From contig CALDIB010000106.1 of NCBI GenBank assembly GCA_937902125.1, forward strand, positions 1-25,587: 25,587 nt of DNA, in the 5' to 3' direction. Position 1 is the stretch's first letter; every line of letters begins with the position of its first letter. The notes under the pieces are model-generated. The model was not told the origin of the DNA. It saw nothing but the letters and a program-made list of their open reading frames with translations, and did not search any database. Below are positions 1 through 7,408 of this stretch, one piece after another. The translations under genes and the position numbers were made by a program. This stretch comes from an uncultured Treponema sp. Its GTDB lineage: Bacteria > Spirochaetota > Spirochaetia > Treponematales > Treponemataceae.

Positions 1-46
1 TAGCACAAATTCGTTATTTTTTCTCCTCCGTGTCTAAATCTGAGGC

Positions 47-54
47 TTATTATA
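47..54 (-). promoter_or_regulatory. Possible divergent -10 element near the left edge
   Basis: On the minus strand there is a TATAAT at 54-49, followed by a GGAGGAG Shine-Dalgarno-like run at 29-23. This would suit a gene leaving the window to the left. No good -35 is seen, and the only start-like codons before the edge (TTG at 8, GTG at 6) lie about 16 bases from the GGAGG, which is too far. I cannot call a gene from this. Confidence 0.2.
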
Positions 55-89
55 CCCGCCGTCTAAGTTCGCATTTTTTATTTTTTCTC

Positions 90-118
90 TTGAATATATT
101 TCTTTTTTTCATTATAAT
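90..118 (+). promoter_or_regulatory. Promoter of the secG/V-ATPase operon
   Basis: TTGAAT at 90-95 and a perfect TATAAT at 113-118 are separated by 17 bases, close to the sigma-70 consensus. Transcription would start near 125, about 30 bases before secG, which has a GGAG ribosome binding site. Gaps are short and same-strand as far as map, so this may be the main promoter for the whole ATPase block. Confidence 0.65.
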
Positions 119-154
119 GACTATTCACAATCGAAAAATATTTTTGGAGTAAAT

Positions 155-541
155 ATGGGTGTTGTAAAAGCTATTTTGATGGTCGCCTTTGTGATTATCT
201 GCGTTCTCTTGGTTCTTTTGGTTATGATTCAGAACGACGAGGGCGGCGGACTTGGCGGCCTTTTGAGCGGCTCTGGAAGCGCGGCCTTTGGCTCGCATTC
301 CGCCAGCGTAATCAGCAAAACGACTTTTGTTCTTGTCGTTCTTTTTATTTTGGACGCTTTTTTTATCGCCCGTTTGAACAGGAAGCCGGCTGTAAAGCAA
401 ACATTGTCAACTGAAGTTCAAGAAGCCGTGGACACAACTACAGGCGAGGAAGCCGAAGACTTTGAATGGTATAAGTATCTTGACGAGTCTTCTTCAAAGG
501 CCGCTCCCCAGCAAAGCGTTGACAGTCCTGTTCAGGAGTAA
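155..541 (+). CDS. secG: SecG, protein translocase subunit
   Basis: A 128-residue protein with the SecG layout. A first membrane helix (about residues 4-24) is followed by the conserved M-I-Q-N-D-E-G-G-G-L stretch, a glycine/serine-rich loop containing S-A-A-F-G, and a second helix (about 50-70). SecG assists SecYE in moving proteins across the inner membrane. The last 55 or so residues form a hydrophilic, acidic, Ser/Glu-rich tail that goes beyond the minimal SecG fold. The start ATG has a GGAG Shine-Dalgarno sequence seven bases upstream and a good promoter before it. The next gene begins 12 bases after the stop, so secG is probably the first gene of the ATPase operon. The family call is firm; the role of the tail is unknown. 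Confidence 0.93.
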   Translation: MGVVKAILMVAFVIICVLLVLLVMIQNDEGGGLGGLLSGSGSAAFGSHSASVISKTTFVLVVLFILDAFFIARLNRKPAVKQTLSTEVQEAVDTTTGEEAEDFEWYKYLDESSSKAAPQQSVDSPVQE

Positions 542-553
542 ACGGCGCGCCTT

Positions 554-1015
554 ATGTTGGAAACTTTCTTTAAGCCGGAGTTGATAAGCGTAAATCTTGA
601 AAGCTCTGACAAAGACGAATTGTTTGAAGAAATGGTGGAGCTTTTCCAACGGGCCGATTGCGGCTTTGACCGAGGCGAGGCCTTGGAAGCCTTGCTTGCC
701 CGCGAAGAAAAGATGACCACGGGAATCATCCCCTCTGTGGCCATTCCCCACGCTTCGTGCCCGTCCGTCCAAAGCGGTTTCGGCGCGATTGGAATCAGCC
801 GCAAGGGAATTGACTACGGCTCTCTTGACGGAAAGCCGGTTCATATTGTTTTTATGCTTTTGTTCGGAAGCGACGGAACAGCGCTTCACCTTAAGGTCAT
901 GCAGCAATTGGCCTTGATTCTAAAGAATCCCGAAGCCGCTTCCCGCATAGCCGAAAAAAAGACGCCGCAAGAAGTTTTTGACGAAATTTGCGCGCTTGAG
1001 GAGGCTTTGGTCTGA
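554..1015 (+). CDS. PTS EIIA domain protein, PtsN/fructose-type
   Basis: A 153-residue single-domain protein of the EIIA fructose/mannitol/nitrogen family. The hallmark A-I-P-H-A motif sits at residues 63-67, making His66 the expected phosphorylation site. T-T-G-I upstream and the later H-I-V-F-M-L-L segment also fit. Stand-alone EIIA proteins of this type (PtsN) usually regulate other proteins through their phosphorylation state and do not carry sugar. No EIIB, EIIC, HPr or EI gene is nearby, which supports a regulatory role. It lies between secG and the ATPase genes, and its TGA stop overlaps the next ATG by one base (TGATG), implying translational coupling to the ATPase stalk gene. Its own Shine-Dalgarno is weak (an AGGAG inside the secG end, 15 bases away). 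Whether it acts on the ATPase is inference. Confidence 0.85.
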   Translation: MLETFFKPELISVNLESSDKDELFEEMVELFQRADCGFDRGEALEALLAREEKMTTGIIPSVAIPHASCPSVQSGFGAIGISRKGIDYGSLDGKPVHIVFMLLFGSDGTALHLKVMQQLALILKNPEAASRIAEKKTPQEVFDEICALEEALV

Positions 1016-1317
1016 TGCCAAACGAAGAGCAGGACATGATTGCCCATCTTTTAAAGGTTGAGGAAGAGGCGGCGGAGCTTATAAACCAAGCTCATGTTGA
1101 CAGCGACAAGGAAATCGCGTCGGCGAGGGCTCAGGCCGATGCGGAATTCAATCGGCAATACGAGAGCATGGCCTCTCAAATGGAAAGCGAATTTAACGCG
1201 CGAATCGCCGGCATTGACCAAAATCACAAAAATCAAATAGAAGAGTATAAGTCGGAAATAGAGAGAACTCCAAAAGACTTGGATTCTTTTAACAAGCTTT
1301 TGGACAAGATTTTATAG
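1015..1317 (+). CDS. V/A-type ATPase peripheral stalk coiled-coil subunit (G/H-like)
   Basis: A 100-residue, highly charged protein dominated by one predicted coiled coil (about residues 10-85, rich in Glu, Ala, Lys and Gln), with no membrane segment. The size, composition and position as first gene of the V/A-ATPase cluster match subunit G/H (AtpH), which pairs with subunit E in the peripheral stalk. The motif L-L-K-V-E-E-E-A near the N-terminus is typical of these subunits. It starts on the TGATG overlap with the EIIA gene. Sequence alone cannot separate this from other short coiled-coil proteins, so the call rests partly on context. Confidence 0.75.
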   Translation: MPNEEQDMIAHLLKVEEEAAELINQAHVDSDKEIASARAQADAEFNRQYESMASQMESEFNARIAGIDQNHKNQIEEYKSEIERTPKDLDSFNKLLDKIL

Positions 1318-1341
1318 GGATACTTCCCAAAGAAGGCGGAC

Positions 1342-2331
1342 ATGGACACTTCAAGCGCTTCTTCTTATGTTTACGCTAAAGCAAGTGGAATCTTGGCTCG
1401 CTCATATGTTGGCGAGCGGGCTTCAAGGCTTTTTGCCGCCGCAAAATTGTCCGAACTGTGGACGCTTGTATTTGAGGACGAACTTCCCGCTGTTCCTGAA
1501 ATTCTTTTGGCAAAAGAAATAGAGCGCGCGTCCGCCGATAAATTTATCGGCGAATACAAAAGGCTTTTGTCGGCCTATGACGAGCCTGCCCAAATTTTGG
1601 TCGGCTTGCTCCAATATTTTGACTACGAAAATTTAAAGTCTTTGGGCGCGGCCGCCGCCATGGGACAAAAAGAAAGGCCGCCCTTGTTTGACATCAGGCC
1701 CTACAATCTTTTAAATTACGACGCTTGGCCTTCAATTCAAAAAATCACGCAAGGCTCAGAACTTGAATGGTATGACCACGAGCCGGAAGTTTCCGAGCAG
1801 CAACTTTTGGACAACGCGCTTGACTTGCAGTTTGTGGAAAAACTTTGGGCTTCAAGCCAAGAGTTGGCCGGCGAAGAAAAGGAAAGCGTTCAAGCCTTGA
1901 TTGCCGAGCGTTATTTAATGCGGAACATTGTTTGGGTTTTGCGCCTAAAGTTGTATTACGGAATGGACAGAAACCAAATCGTCCAGCGTCTGGCCTTTTT
2001 GAATCCCCAAAACGGAAAGAGCGACCCTCTTGGCGGCGAGGCTTTTGCAATCATCGACAAGGACGTTCAAAACTGGGACGATTGGAAGAATTGGAAATAT
2101 GCGAAATACTTGAACCCAAGGGAGGAAGGCTCTGTTTGGAGCGTGGACCCCAGATGGGTTGAGGAAAGTTCGGAAAAAGATTTTATACAAAAAGCGACCA
2201 AAAGATTTCACGCGCGTCCCTGCGCTCCAACGGCCTTGCTTTGTTGGTTCTTCATCAAGTCAAAAGAATTGGATTGCATCAGAATGGCCACAGAAGCCCT
2301 GCGCTTGAATGTCAAAATCAAGGAGATGTGA
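1342..2331 (+). CDS. atpC: V/A-type ATP synthase subunit C
   Basis: A 329-residue soluble, helix-rich protein. It begins with the Y-V-Y-A-K-A-S-G-I-L-A-R pattern seen at the N-terminus of V/A-type subunit C (the bacterial equivalent of eukaryotic subunit d). The length is normal for the family. This subunit forms the funnel that connects the rotating central stalk (D and F) to the membrane c-ring. The C-terminal L-R-L-K-L-Y-Y-G segment fits the helical repeat structure. It has a GAAGG ribosome binding site six bases before the ATG, and its TGA ends one base before the next gene. In many bacterial operons C lies after E; here it precedes I. Confidence 0.85.
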   Translation: MDTSSASSYVYAKASGILARSYVGERASRLFAAAKLSELWTLVFEDELPAVPEILLAKEIERASADKFIGEYKRLLSAYDEPAQILVGLLQYFDYENLKSLGAAAAMGQKERPPLFDIRPYNLLNYDAWPSIQKITQGSELEWYDHEPEVSEQQLLDNALDLQFVEKLWASSQELAGEEKESVQALIAERYLMRNIVWVLRLKLYYGMDRNQIVQRLAFLNPQNGKSDPLGGEAFAIIDKDVQNWDDWKNWKYAKYLNPREEGSVWSVDPRWVEESSEKDFIQKATKRFHARPCAPTALLCWFFIKSKELDCIRMATEALRLNVKIKEM

Positions 2332-2332
2332 A

Positions 2333-4318
2333 ATGGCAAAGACTAGCGAAATGCGCTTGGTTGACCTTATGGTCTTAAAGCAGGACATATCCAACGTTCT
2401 CTTGTATTTGGGTAAAAGCGGAAATTTTCAGTTTCAATCATCTCTTGGCGAAAGTGGCGACTCCGCTAAATCCGACAGCGCCGAAGGCGAAACGTTCAAG
2501 CGTTTGGAGCAGGCGCGTTCCTTTTTGGGAATCGACGATTCTGGCCTTTCTTTGGAAAAAGCGAACGTTCCTGACCAAGCCGATTTTGACGCGGCCCAAA
2601 GCCTTTTGCAAAGCCTTGAGGACTTGACCGGCCGCGATTCCGAGGCTCGGGAAAATTTCAAGCGCGTCGAGGAAGCCTATGACGAGGCTTTGTCTTTTAG
2701 CAATCTAAAGCAGTCTTACGGAGAGTTGGAGCATCTTTCCTTCTTGAATTTGCGGATAGGAAAAATAAATCCTGATGTTTTGGAAGAGTTGAAGTTTGCC
2801 GTGGGCGGCCGCGGAATAATCATTCCTCTTGGAGAGGACAAGACAAAGATTTTGGCCGCGTCAAGCAAAAAAGGCCGTTTCGCGCTGGACACAGAACTTT
2901 CACGCCACGGCTTTGTTCCCATGGAAATACCAAAAGACTTTATGGGAATCCCAGACGATGTTCTTGACTCGCTGAAGGCCCAAAAAGAAGTCGCCCAAAA
3001 AGCCTTGGACGACTTGGCCCAAGAACGCGCCAATTGGATTGAAAGCCACAAGGAAAAACTCTTGAGCCTTTTGGCTTCGTTCTGCCTTGGCGCCCAGCTT
3101 AAGGATGTGGAAAGCCGCTTGGAGTCCACGCAGTTGGTCTATCGGTTGACTGGCTGGGTTCCAAGCAAAAACTGCATGGAAATGATGCGGGAACTTGATT
3201 CGCTTACGCAAGACAGAATCAGCATCCGCCAATACAAGCCCGAGGAAACGCCCAGCGTTTTGTCGGGCCGGGAAAAAGTTCCCGTAAAGTTGGCGCGGGG
3301 AAGATTTGTCAGCGCCTTCCAGCGGATGATTTTCAGCTACGGCTCTCCGCTTTACGGAACAATTGACCCGACTCCTTTTGTGGCGGTCTTCTTCACAATT
3401 TTGTTCGGCATAATGTTCGGCGACGCGGGCCAAGGCTTGGTGTTCCTTTTGCTGGGAATCTTGATGGCAAAGAATGTCGTCAAGCTTGGCGGCTGGAACA
3501 AGTTCGCTCCGATTTTTATCGGCATTGGAAGCGCCAGCATGGTCATGGGCTTGTTGACCGGAGAATTTTTTGCCAACGAGTCAATTTTGGAGCCCTTTGA
3601 GCGCTGGGCCACCGGCTTGTTCGGAAGCCCGCGAAATCAAATTTTGCCCATGATGCCCCAGTCAAATCCTGAGTCCATCAAGCGGATGTTCATGTTCTTT
3701 GGCTTTTCCATCGCGGTGGGTTTTGTGATAAATTCAACCGGCATAATCATAAACATAGTCAACAACTTTTTGAGAAAAAAATTCGGCAAGGCCATTTTTG
3801 GAAAGAGCGGCTTGGCCGGCGCCCTGTTCTTTTGGCATGTGGCGCTTTTGGCCGTTAGGGTGGCGGCCTTTGGACACAAGCCTCAAATTTACGATTGGAT
3901 TGTCCTTTGCGCCTCCCTTTTCTTTTGCGCTTTTAGCGAGCCCTTTATCCGCCTTGTTGACGGAGAGCGGCCTGTGATTGAAAACGGCCTTTTTTCTTTG
4001 GTCATCGAAGCCATTGTGGAGTTGCTTGAAACTGTGATAACCTATTTGTCCAACTCAATCAGTTTTTTGCGGGTTGGAGCCTTCGCCCTGGCGCACGCCG
4101 TCTTGGGCTTTATCATTCTAACCATGTCGGAAATGGTTGGCGGCGCGGGCGGCCTTCTTGTAACCGTTTTGGGAAACGCCATCGTTGTGGTTCTTGAAGG
4201 AATGATTGTGGCGATTCAGGCGATACGCTTGCAGTATTACGAATTTTTCAGCAAGTTCTTTAACGAAACCGGTCGGGAATTTGAGCCGTATAAGTTTGAA
4301 TATAAAAGCGGCAATTAA
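2333..4318 (+). CDS. atpI: V/A-type ATP synthase subunit I (membrane a-subunit)
   Basis: A 661-residue protein with the two-part architecture of subunit I. A cytoplasmic N-terminal half of about 340 residues with coiled-coil stretches is followed by a membrane half with seven or so helices (about residues 345-640). The segment S-F-L-R-V-G-A-F-A-L-A-H-A contains Arg580, which aligns with the essential arginine that faces the c-ring glutamate during ion transfer. The helix with F-G-D-A-G-Q-G is also typical. An in-frame ATG exists 24 bases upstream at 2309, but 2333 is preferred: it has AGGAG seven bases before it, does not overlap the C-subunit gene, and gives the usual M-A-K-T start. This subunit forms the ion half-channels with the K ring. 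Confidence 0.93.
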   Translation: MAKTSEMRLVDLMVLKQDISNVLLYLGKSGNFQFQSSLGESGDSAKSDSAEGETFKRLEQARSFLGIDDSGLSLEKANVPDQADFDAAQSLLQSLEDLTGRDSEARENFKRVEEAYDEALSFSNLKQSYGELEHLSFLNLRIGKINPDVLEELKFAVGGRGIIIPLGEDKTKILAASSKKGRFALDTELSRHGFVPMEIPKDFMGIPDDVLDSLKAQKEVAQKALDDLAQERANWIESHKEKLLSLLASFCLGAQLKDVESRLESTQLVYRLTGWVPSKNCMEMMRELDSLTQDRISIRQYKPEETPSVLSGREKVPVKLARGRFVSAFQRMIFSYGSPLYGTIDPTPFVAVFFTILFGIMFGDAGQGLVFLLLGILMAKNVVKLGGWNKFAPIFIGIGSASMVMGLLTGEFFANESILEPFERWATGLFGSPRNQILPMMPQSNPESIKRMFMFFGFSIAVGFVINSTGIIINIVNNFLRKKFGKAIFGKSGLAGALFFWHVALLAVRVAAFGHKPQIYDWIVLCASLFFCAFSEPFIRLVDGERPVIENGLFSLVIEAIVELLETVITYLSNSISFLRVGAFALAHAVLGFIILTMSEMVGGAGGLLVTVLGNAIVVVLEGMIVAIQAIRLQYYEFFSKFFNETGREFEPYKFEYKSGN

Positions 4319-4355
4319 GGCCGCAAAAAAAATACATTGTGTCAAGGAGACAGAA

Positions 4356-4685
4356 ATGAACAAAAAAATCATCGCTTTGGCGGCCTTGCTTTTTTGCGCT
4401 ATGGCCGCGGGACTTTTTGCCGAAGAATCTTCTTCCGCAAAAAATGAAGGACAGACTGTGGAGCAGGCCGGCTCTTCTCAGGCAATTAAGTATGTGGCCG
4501 CGGGATTGGCTGTAGGCCTTTCTTGCATCGCGGGCGGAGTGGCCGTAGGAAAAATCGGAAGCGCCGCCATGGGAGCCATGAGCGAGAACGCCGAGCTTTC
4601 AGGAAAAGCCCTTCCGTTTGTTGGTTTGGCCGAAGGAATTTGTCTTTGGGGCTTCCTTGTGGCCTTGTTGATTATCATTCTTTAG
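4356..4685 (+). CDS. atpK: V/A-type ATP synthase subunit K (c-ring proteolipid)
   Basis: A 109-residue protein with three hydrophobic stretches. The first (about residues 3-22, after M-N-K-K and ending G-L-F-A before acidic E-E-S-S) looks like a cleavable signal peptide, as also found in Thermus subunit L. The other two form the c-subunit hairpin (about 41-64 and 85-108), with Glu93 in G-L-A-E-G-I as the ion-binding carboxylate. This makes it a single-hairpin type, unlike the four-helix NtpK of Enterococcus. No glutamine is visible in the first ring helix, which weakly favours protons over sodium. The ATG at 4356 follows an AAGGAG ribosome binding site; a longer in-frame extension upstream overlaps subunit I and is not needed. 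Confidence 0.92.
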   Translation: MNKKIIALAALLFCAMAAGLFAEESSSAKNEGQTVEQAGSSQAIKYVAAGLAVGLSCIAGGVAVGKIGSAAMGAMSENAELSGKALPFVGLAEGICLWGFLVALLIIIL

Positions 4686-4694
4686 GCCGATTTA

Positions 4695-5030
4695 GTGAAC
4701 TATTTTGTGATTGGCGAACGCGAAATCGTTCTTGCCTTTAGCTTGGTTGGCGTTTCTGGAGCGGTCGCGGCAAACCGCGCCGAGGCGCTTGACGCTTTTA
4801 ACCGCGTTACGGGCAAAGGCGGAGCGATGAACGCTCCAGTGAACGAAGAGCGCCCAAAAGTCCTCATCATCACGGAAGAAGTTTCCATGTTCTTGGAAAG
4901 CGAGGTGATTGATTGGCAAAGGGGCGCGAGCTATCCGCTGATTGTAGAAATTCCCGGAATCAACGGGCATTTGAGCGGTCGAAAAACGCTGACGGATTCA
5001 ATCCGCGAGGCGGTAGGCATTCAAGTGTAG
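4695..5030 (+). CDS. atpF: V/A-type ATP synthase subunit F
   Basis: A 111-residue protein with the Rossmann-like fold pattern of subunit F. It starts M-N-Y-F-V-I-G-E-R-E, followed by the F-S-L-V-G-V-S-G strand-loop, then K-V-L-I-I-T-E-E-V and P-L-I-V-E-I-P-G-I. Subunit F binds subunit D in the central rotor. The start codon is GTG at 4695; no ATG gives the conserved N-terminus. An AGG in the end of the K gene, eight bases upstream, is the only ribosome-binding candidate. It sits nine bases after K and 11 bases before E. Here it precedes E, whereas in Thermus-type operons F comes just before A. Confidence 0.9.
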   Translation: MNYFVIGEREIVLAFSLVGVSGAVAANRAEALDAFNRVTGKGGAMNAPVNEERPKVLIITEEVSMFLESEVIDWQRGASYPLIVEIPGINGHLSGRKTLTDSIREAVGIQV

Positions 5031-5041
5031 GATATTTTTTT

Positions 5042-5644
5042 ATGGAAGAATTACGCTCAACCGACATTCTTGACAAAGAGATTCAAAACGACGCTCGAAA
5101 AAAGGCGCAGGCTGTTTTGGAGCAGGGAAAGAAAAAAGCCGCCGAGTATTTGGACAAAGTCCAAGAAAGGTTGCAATCCGCCCGCGTCCAAAAAGAAAAA
5201 TTTTATAGCGGAAAGGAAGCGAAAAAGCAAAAGGATTCAGACGCCTCGCTTCCCCTTGAAAAAAAGAGATTTTTGGTTTCGTTTATTGGAAACTCCATTG
5301 ATCAAGCCATTGACGCGCATTTAAAAAGTTTGTCACCAAGCCGGCGCGTCGAGCTGGCCGCGAAAATTTTGGACGGCAAGGAAGAGGTTTTTAAGGGCAA
5401 AAGATTTTCCGCAAAAGTCAACGGCTTTGACAAGAACGAGGTTCAAAAAGCGGTTGAAAAAAAACTTGGAAGCGCCTTGCTCTCCTGCGAGCGAATTCAA
5501 AATGAACAAAACCCTGACGGAATAATCCTTGAGTCGGAAGACAAAAGCGTAAAAATCAGGCTGACTATAGACGAAGTTATTGGCGCGGCAAAAGACAATC
5601 ATTATCAAGAAATGCGCGACGCGCTTTTTGGCGGGAGGCTCTAA
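5042..5644 (+). CDS. atpE: V/A-type ATP synthase subunit E (peripheral stalk)
   Basis: A 200-residue protein with the E-subunit layout. An N-terminal charged coiled coil (about residues 10-65, rich in Lys, Glu, Gln and Ala) is followed by a globular C-terminal domain with the D-G-I-I-L-E-S-E-D pattern, which matches the conserved G-G-hydrophobic segment of this family. It forms the stator with the short G/H-like protein and holds the A/B head. The ATG at 5042 is preferred because the longer in-frame start at 4913 would run deep into subunit F. An AGGA overlapping the F stop serves as ribosome binding site, nine bases away. The stop TAA is joined directly to the ATG of subunit A. Confidence 0.88.
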   Translation: MEELRSTDILDKEIQNDARKKAQAVLEQGKKKAAEYLDKVQERLQSARVQKEKFYSGKEAKKQKDSDASLPLEKKRFLVSFIGNSIDQAIDAHLKSLSPSRRVELAAKILDGKEEVFKGKRFSAKVNGFDKNEVQKAVEKKLGSALLSCERIQNEQNPDGIILESEDKSVKIRLTIDEVIGAAKDNHYQEMRDALFGGRL

Positions 5645-7408
5645 ATGACGATTGGAAAAATCACTAGAATTTCCGGCCCGATTGTTTTTGCCGAAGGCCT
5701 TGAAGGTTCCGGACTTTACGACGTTGTCAATGTGGGCGAAAAAAAATTGATGGGCGAGATTATCCGCCAAAATCAAGGCAAGGCCACGATTCAAGTTTAC
5801 GAAGACGTTACCGGCCTTAAGGTTGGCGAAAATGTCGAGTGCTCGGGGCGGCCTTTGTCATTGCATTTGGGCCCCGGCTTGGTGGGCGCCATTTACGACG
5901 GAATCCAGCGGCCCCTCAAGGCCATGTATGAAGATTCCGGCGCCTTTTTGCTGGCGGGCCAAAGGGCCAAGGCTTTGGACGAAGAAAAAAAATGGGACTT
6001 CAAGGCCGTCTTAAAGGAAGGCGATCCAATCGCTCCCGGCGCGCTTCTTGGAACGGTTCAAGAAAGCTCTTCGATTTTGCATTCGATTATGGTTCCGCCG
6101 CAGACCCGGGGCCGGGTTCTTAAAGAATTTAAGGGAAGCGGCTCTTATACGGTTGAAGAAACTATTGGCGTGACCGAACTGGGGGAGGAGCTTAAGCTTA
6201 GCCAATATTGGCCTGTGCGAAAGCCCCGTCCATACGCGCAAAAGCTTGGAGTCACAGAGCCGCTCATCACCGGCCTAAGAGTAATCGACGTTTTCTTTCC
6301 CCTTTCAAAGGGCGGAACGGCGGCGATTCCAGGCGGCTTTGGAACTGGAAAAACCATGACCCAGCATTCCATAGCCAAATGGTGCGACGCGGACCTAATC
6401 ATTTACATCGGATGCGGCGAGCGGGGAAACGAAATGACCGACGTTTTGACGGAGTTCCCGGAAATCATCGACCCCCGAACCGGCCGCTCTTTAATGGAAC
6501 GAACGATTTTAATCGCCAACACTTCCAACATGCCTGTGGCGGCCCGGGAGGTCAGCCTTTATTCAGGAATCACATTGGCGGAATACTACCGCGACATGGG
6601 AATGGCCGTGGCCATCATGGCCGACTCAACAAGCCGCTGGGCGGAAGCATTGCGAGAGCTTTCGGGCCGCATGGAAGAGATGCCGGCGGAAGAAGGATTT
6701 CCCGCTTATTTACCCACCCGCTTGGCGGAATTTTACGAGCGCGCGGGCCGGGTCATTTCCTTGGACAACAAGGAGGGCAGCGTAAGCGTAATCGGCGCGG
6801 TAAGCCCTCCCGGCGGAGATTTTTCGGAGCCTGTCACCCAGCACACAAAGCGCTTTATCCGTTGCTTTTGGGCGCTTGACCGGGACTTGGCCAACGCGCG
6901 CCACTATCCCGCAATCGGCTGGATAGATTCCTACTCGGAATACGCCGAGGAAGTCAAAGACTGGTGGGAAAGGCAAAACCCGGAATGGCTCTCAATCAGG
7001 CAAAAGGCCTTGGAACTTTTAAAGAACGAGCAGCGCTTGCAGCAAATTGTCCGCTTGATTGGCCCCGACGCTTTGCCGGACGCCGAGCGCCTTGTCCTGA
7101 TTGTTTCAGACATGATTAAGAACGGATTTTTGCAGCAAAATTCTTACGACGCCATCGACTCTTATTGCCGGGCCGAAAAGCAAATCGCGATTTTGTCTTT
7201 GATAATGAAATTTTACGAAAAGGCTTTGGCCTTGGTAAAAAGCGGCGCTCCCTTGTCGCAAGTTTCTTCGCTTAAATGCCGCGAGGAAATTGTCCGCGTC
7301 AAAAGCGTGGTTCCCAACGACAAGCTTGAGGCTGTCAAGGACATTGAAGGCCGCATGGAAGAAGAAATTGCCGAATTGGAGCGGACATACCGCAAGGTGG
7401 AATTGTAA
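5645..7408 (+). CDS. atpA: V/A-type ATP synthase catalytic subunit A
   Basis: A 587-residue catalytic subunit, normal length. The Walker A loop G-G-F-G-T-G-K-T lies at residues 230-237, inside the I-P-G-G-F-G-T-G-K-T-M-T-Q context of V/A-type subunit A. The roughly 90-residue non-homologous insertion that separates A-type from F-type catalytic chains lies before it (about residues 115-200, including L-L-G-T-V-Q-E). Other landmarks are G-C-G-E-R-G-N-E-M, the M-A-D-S-T-S-R-W-A-E-A-L-R-E segment, and S-P-P-G-G-D-F-S-E-P. It forms the hexameric head with subunit B and carries out ATP hydrolysis or synthesis. A GGGAGG ribosome binding site lies in the end of the E gene. Confidence 0.97.
   Translation: MTIGKITRISGPIVFAEGLEGSGLYDVVNVGEKKLMGEIIRQNQGKATIQVYEDVTGLKVGENVECSGRPLSLHLGPGLVGAIYDGIQRPLKAMYEDSGAFLLAGQRAKALDEEKKWDFKAVLKEGDPIAPGALLGTVQESSSILHSIMVPPQTRGRVLKEFKGSGSYTVEETIGVTELGEELKLSQYWPVRKPRPYAQKLGVTEPLITGLRVIDVFFPLSKGGTAAIPGGFGTGKTMTQHSIAKWCDADLIIYIGCGERGNEMTDVLTEFPEIIDPRTGRSLMERTILIANTSNMPVAAREVSLYSGITLAEYYRDMGMAVAIMADSTSRWAEALRELSGRMEEMPAEEGFPAYLPTRLAEFYERAGRVISLDNKEGSVSVIGAVSPPGGDFSEPVTQHTKRFIRCFWALDRDLANARHYPAIGWIDSYSEYAEEVKDWWERQNPEWLSIRQKALELLKNEQRLQQIVRLIGPDALPDAERLVLIVSDMIKNGFLQQNSYDAIDSYCRAEKQIAILSLIMKFYEKALALVKSGAPLSQVSSLKCREEIVRVKSVVPNDKLEAVKDIEGRMEEEIAELERTYRKVEL

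Noticed and set aside
1..30. Start of a divergent gene at the left edge
   Set aside because: GGAGGAG is present on the minus strand, but no start codon lies at a usable distance before the edge.
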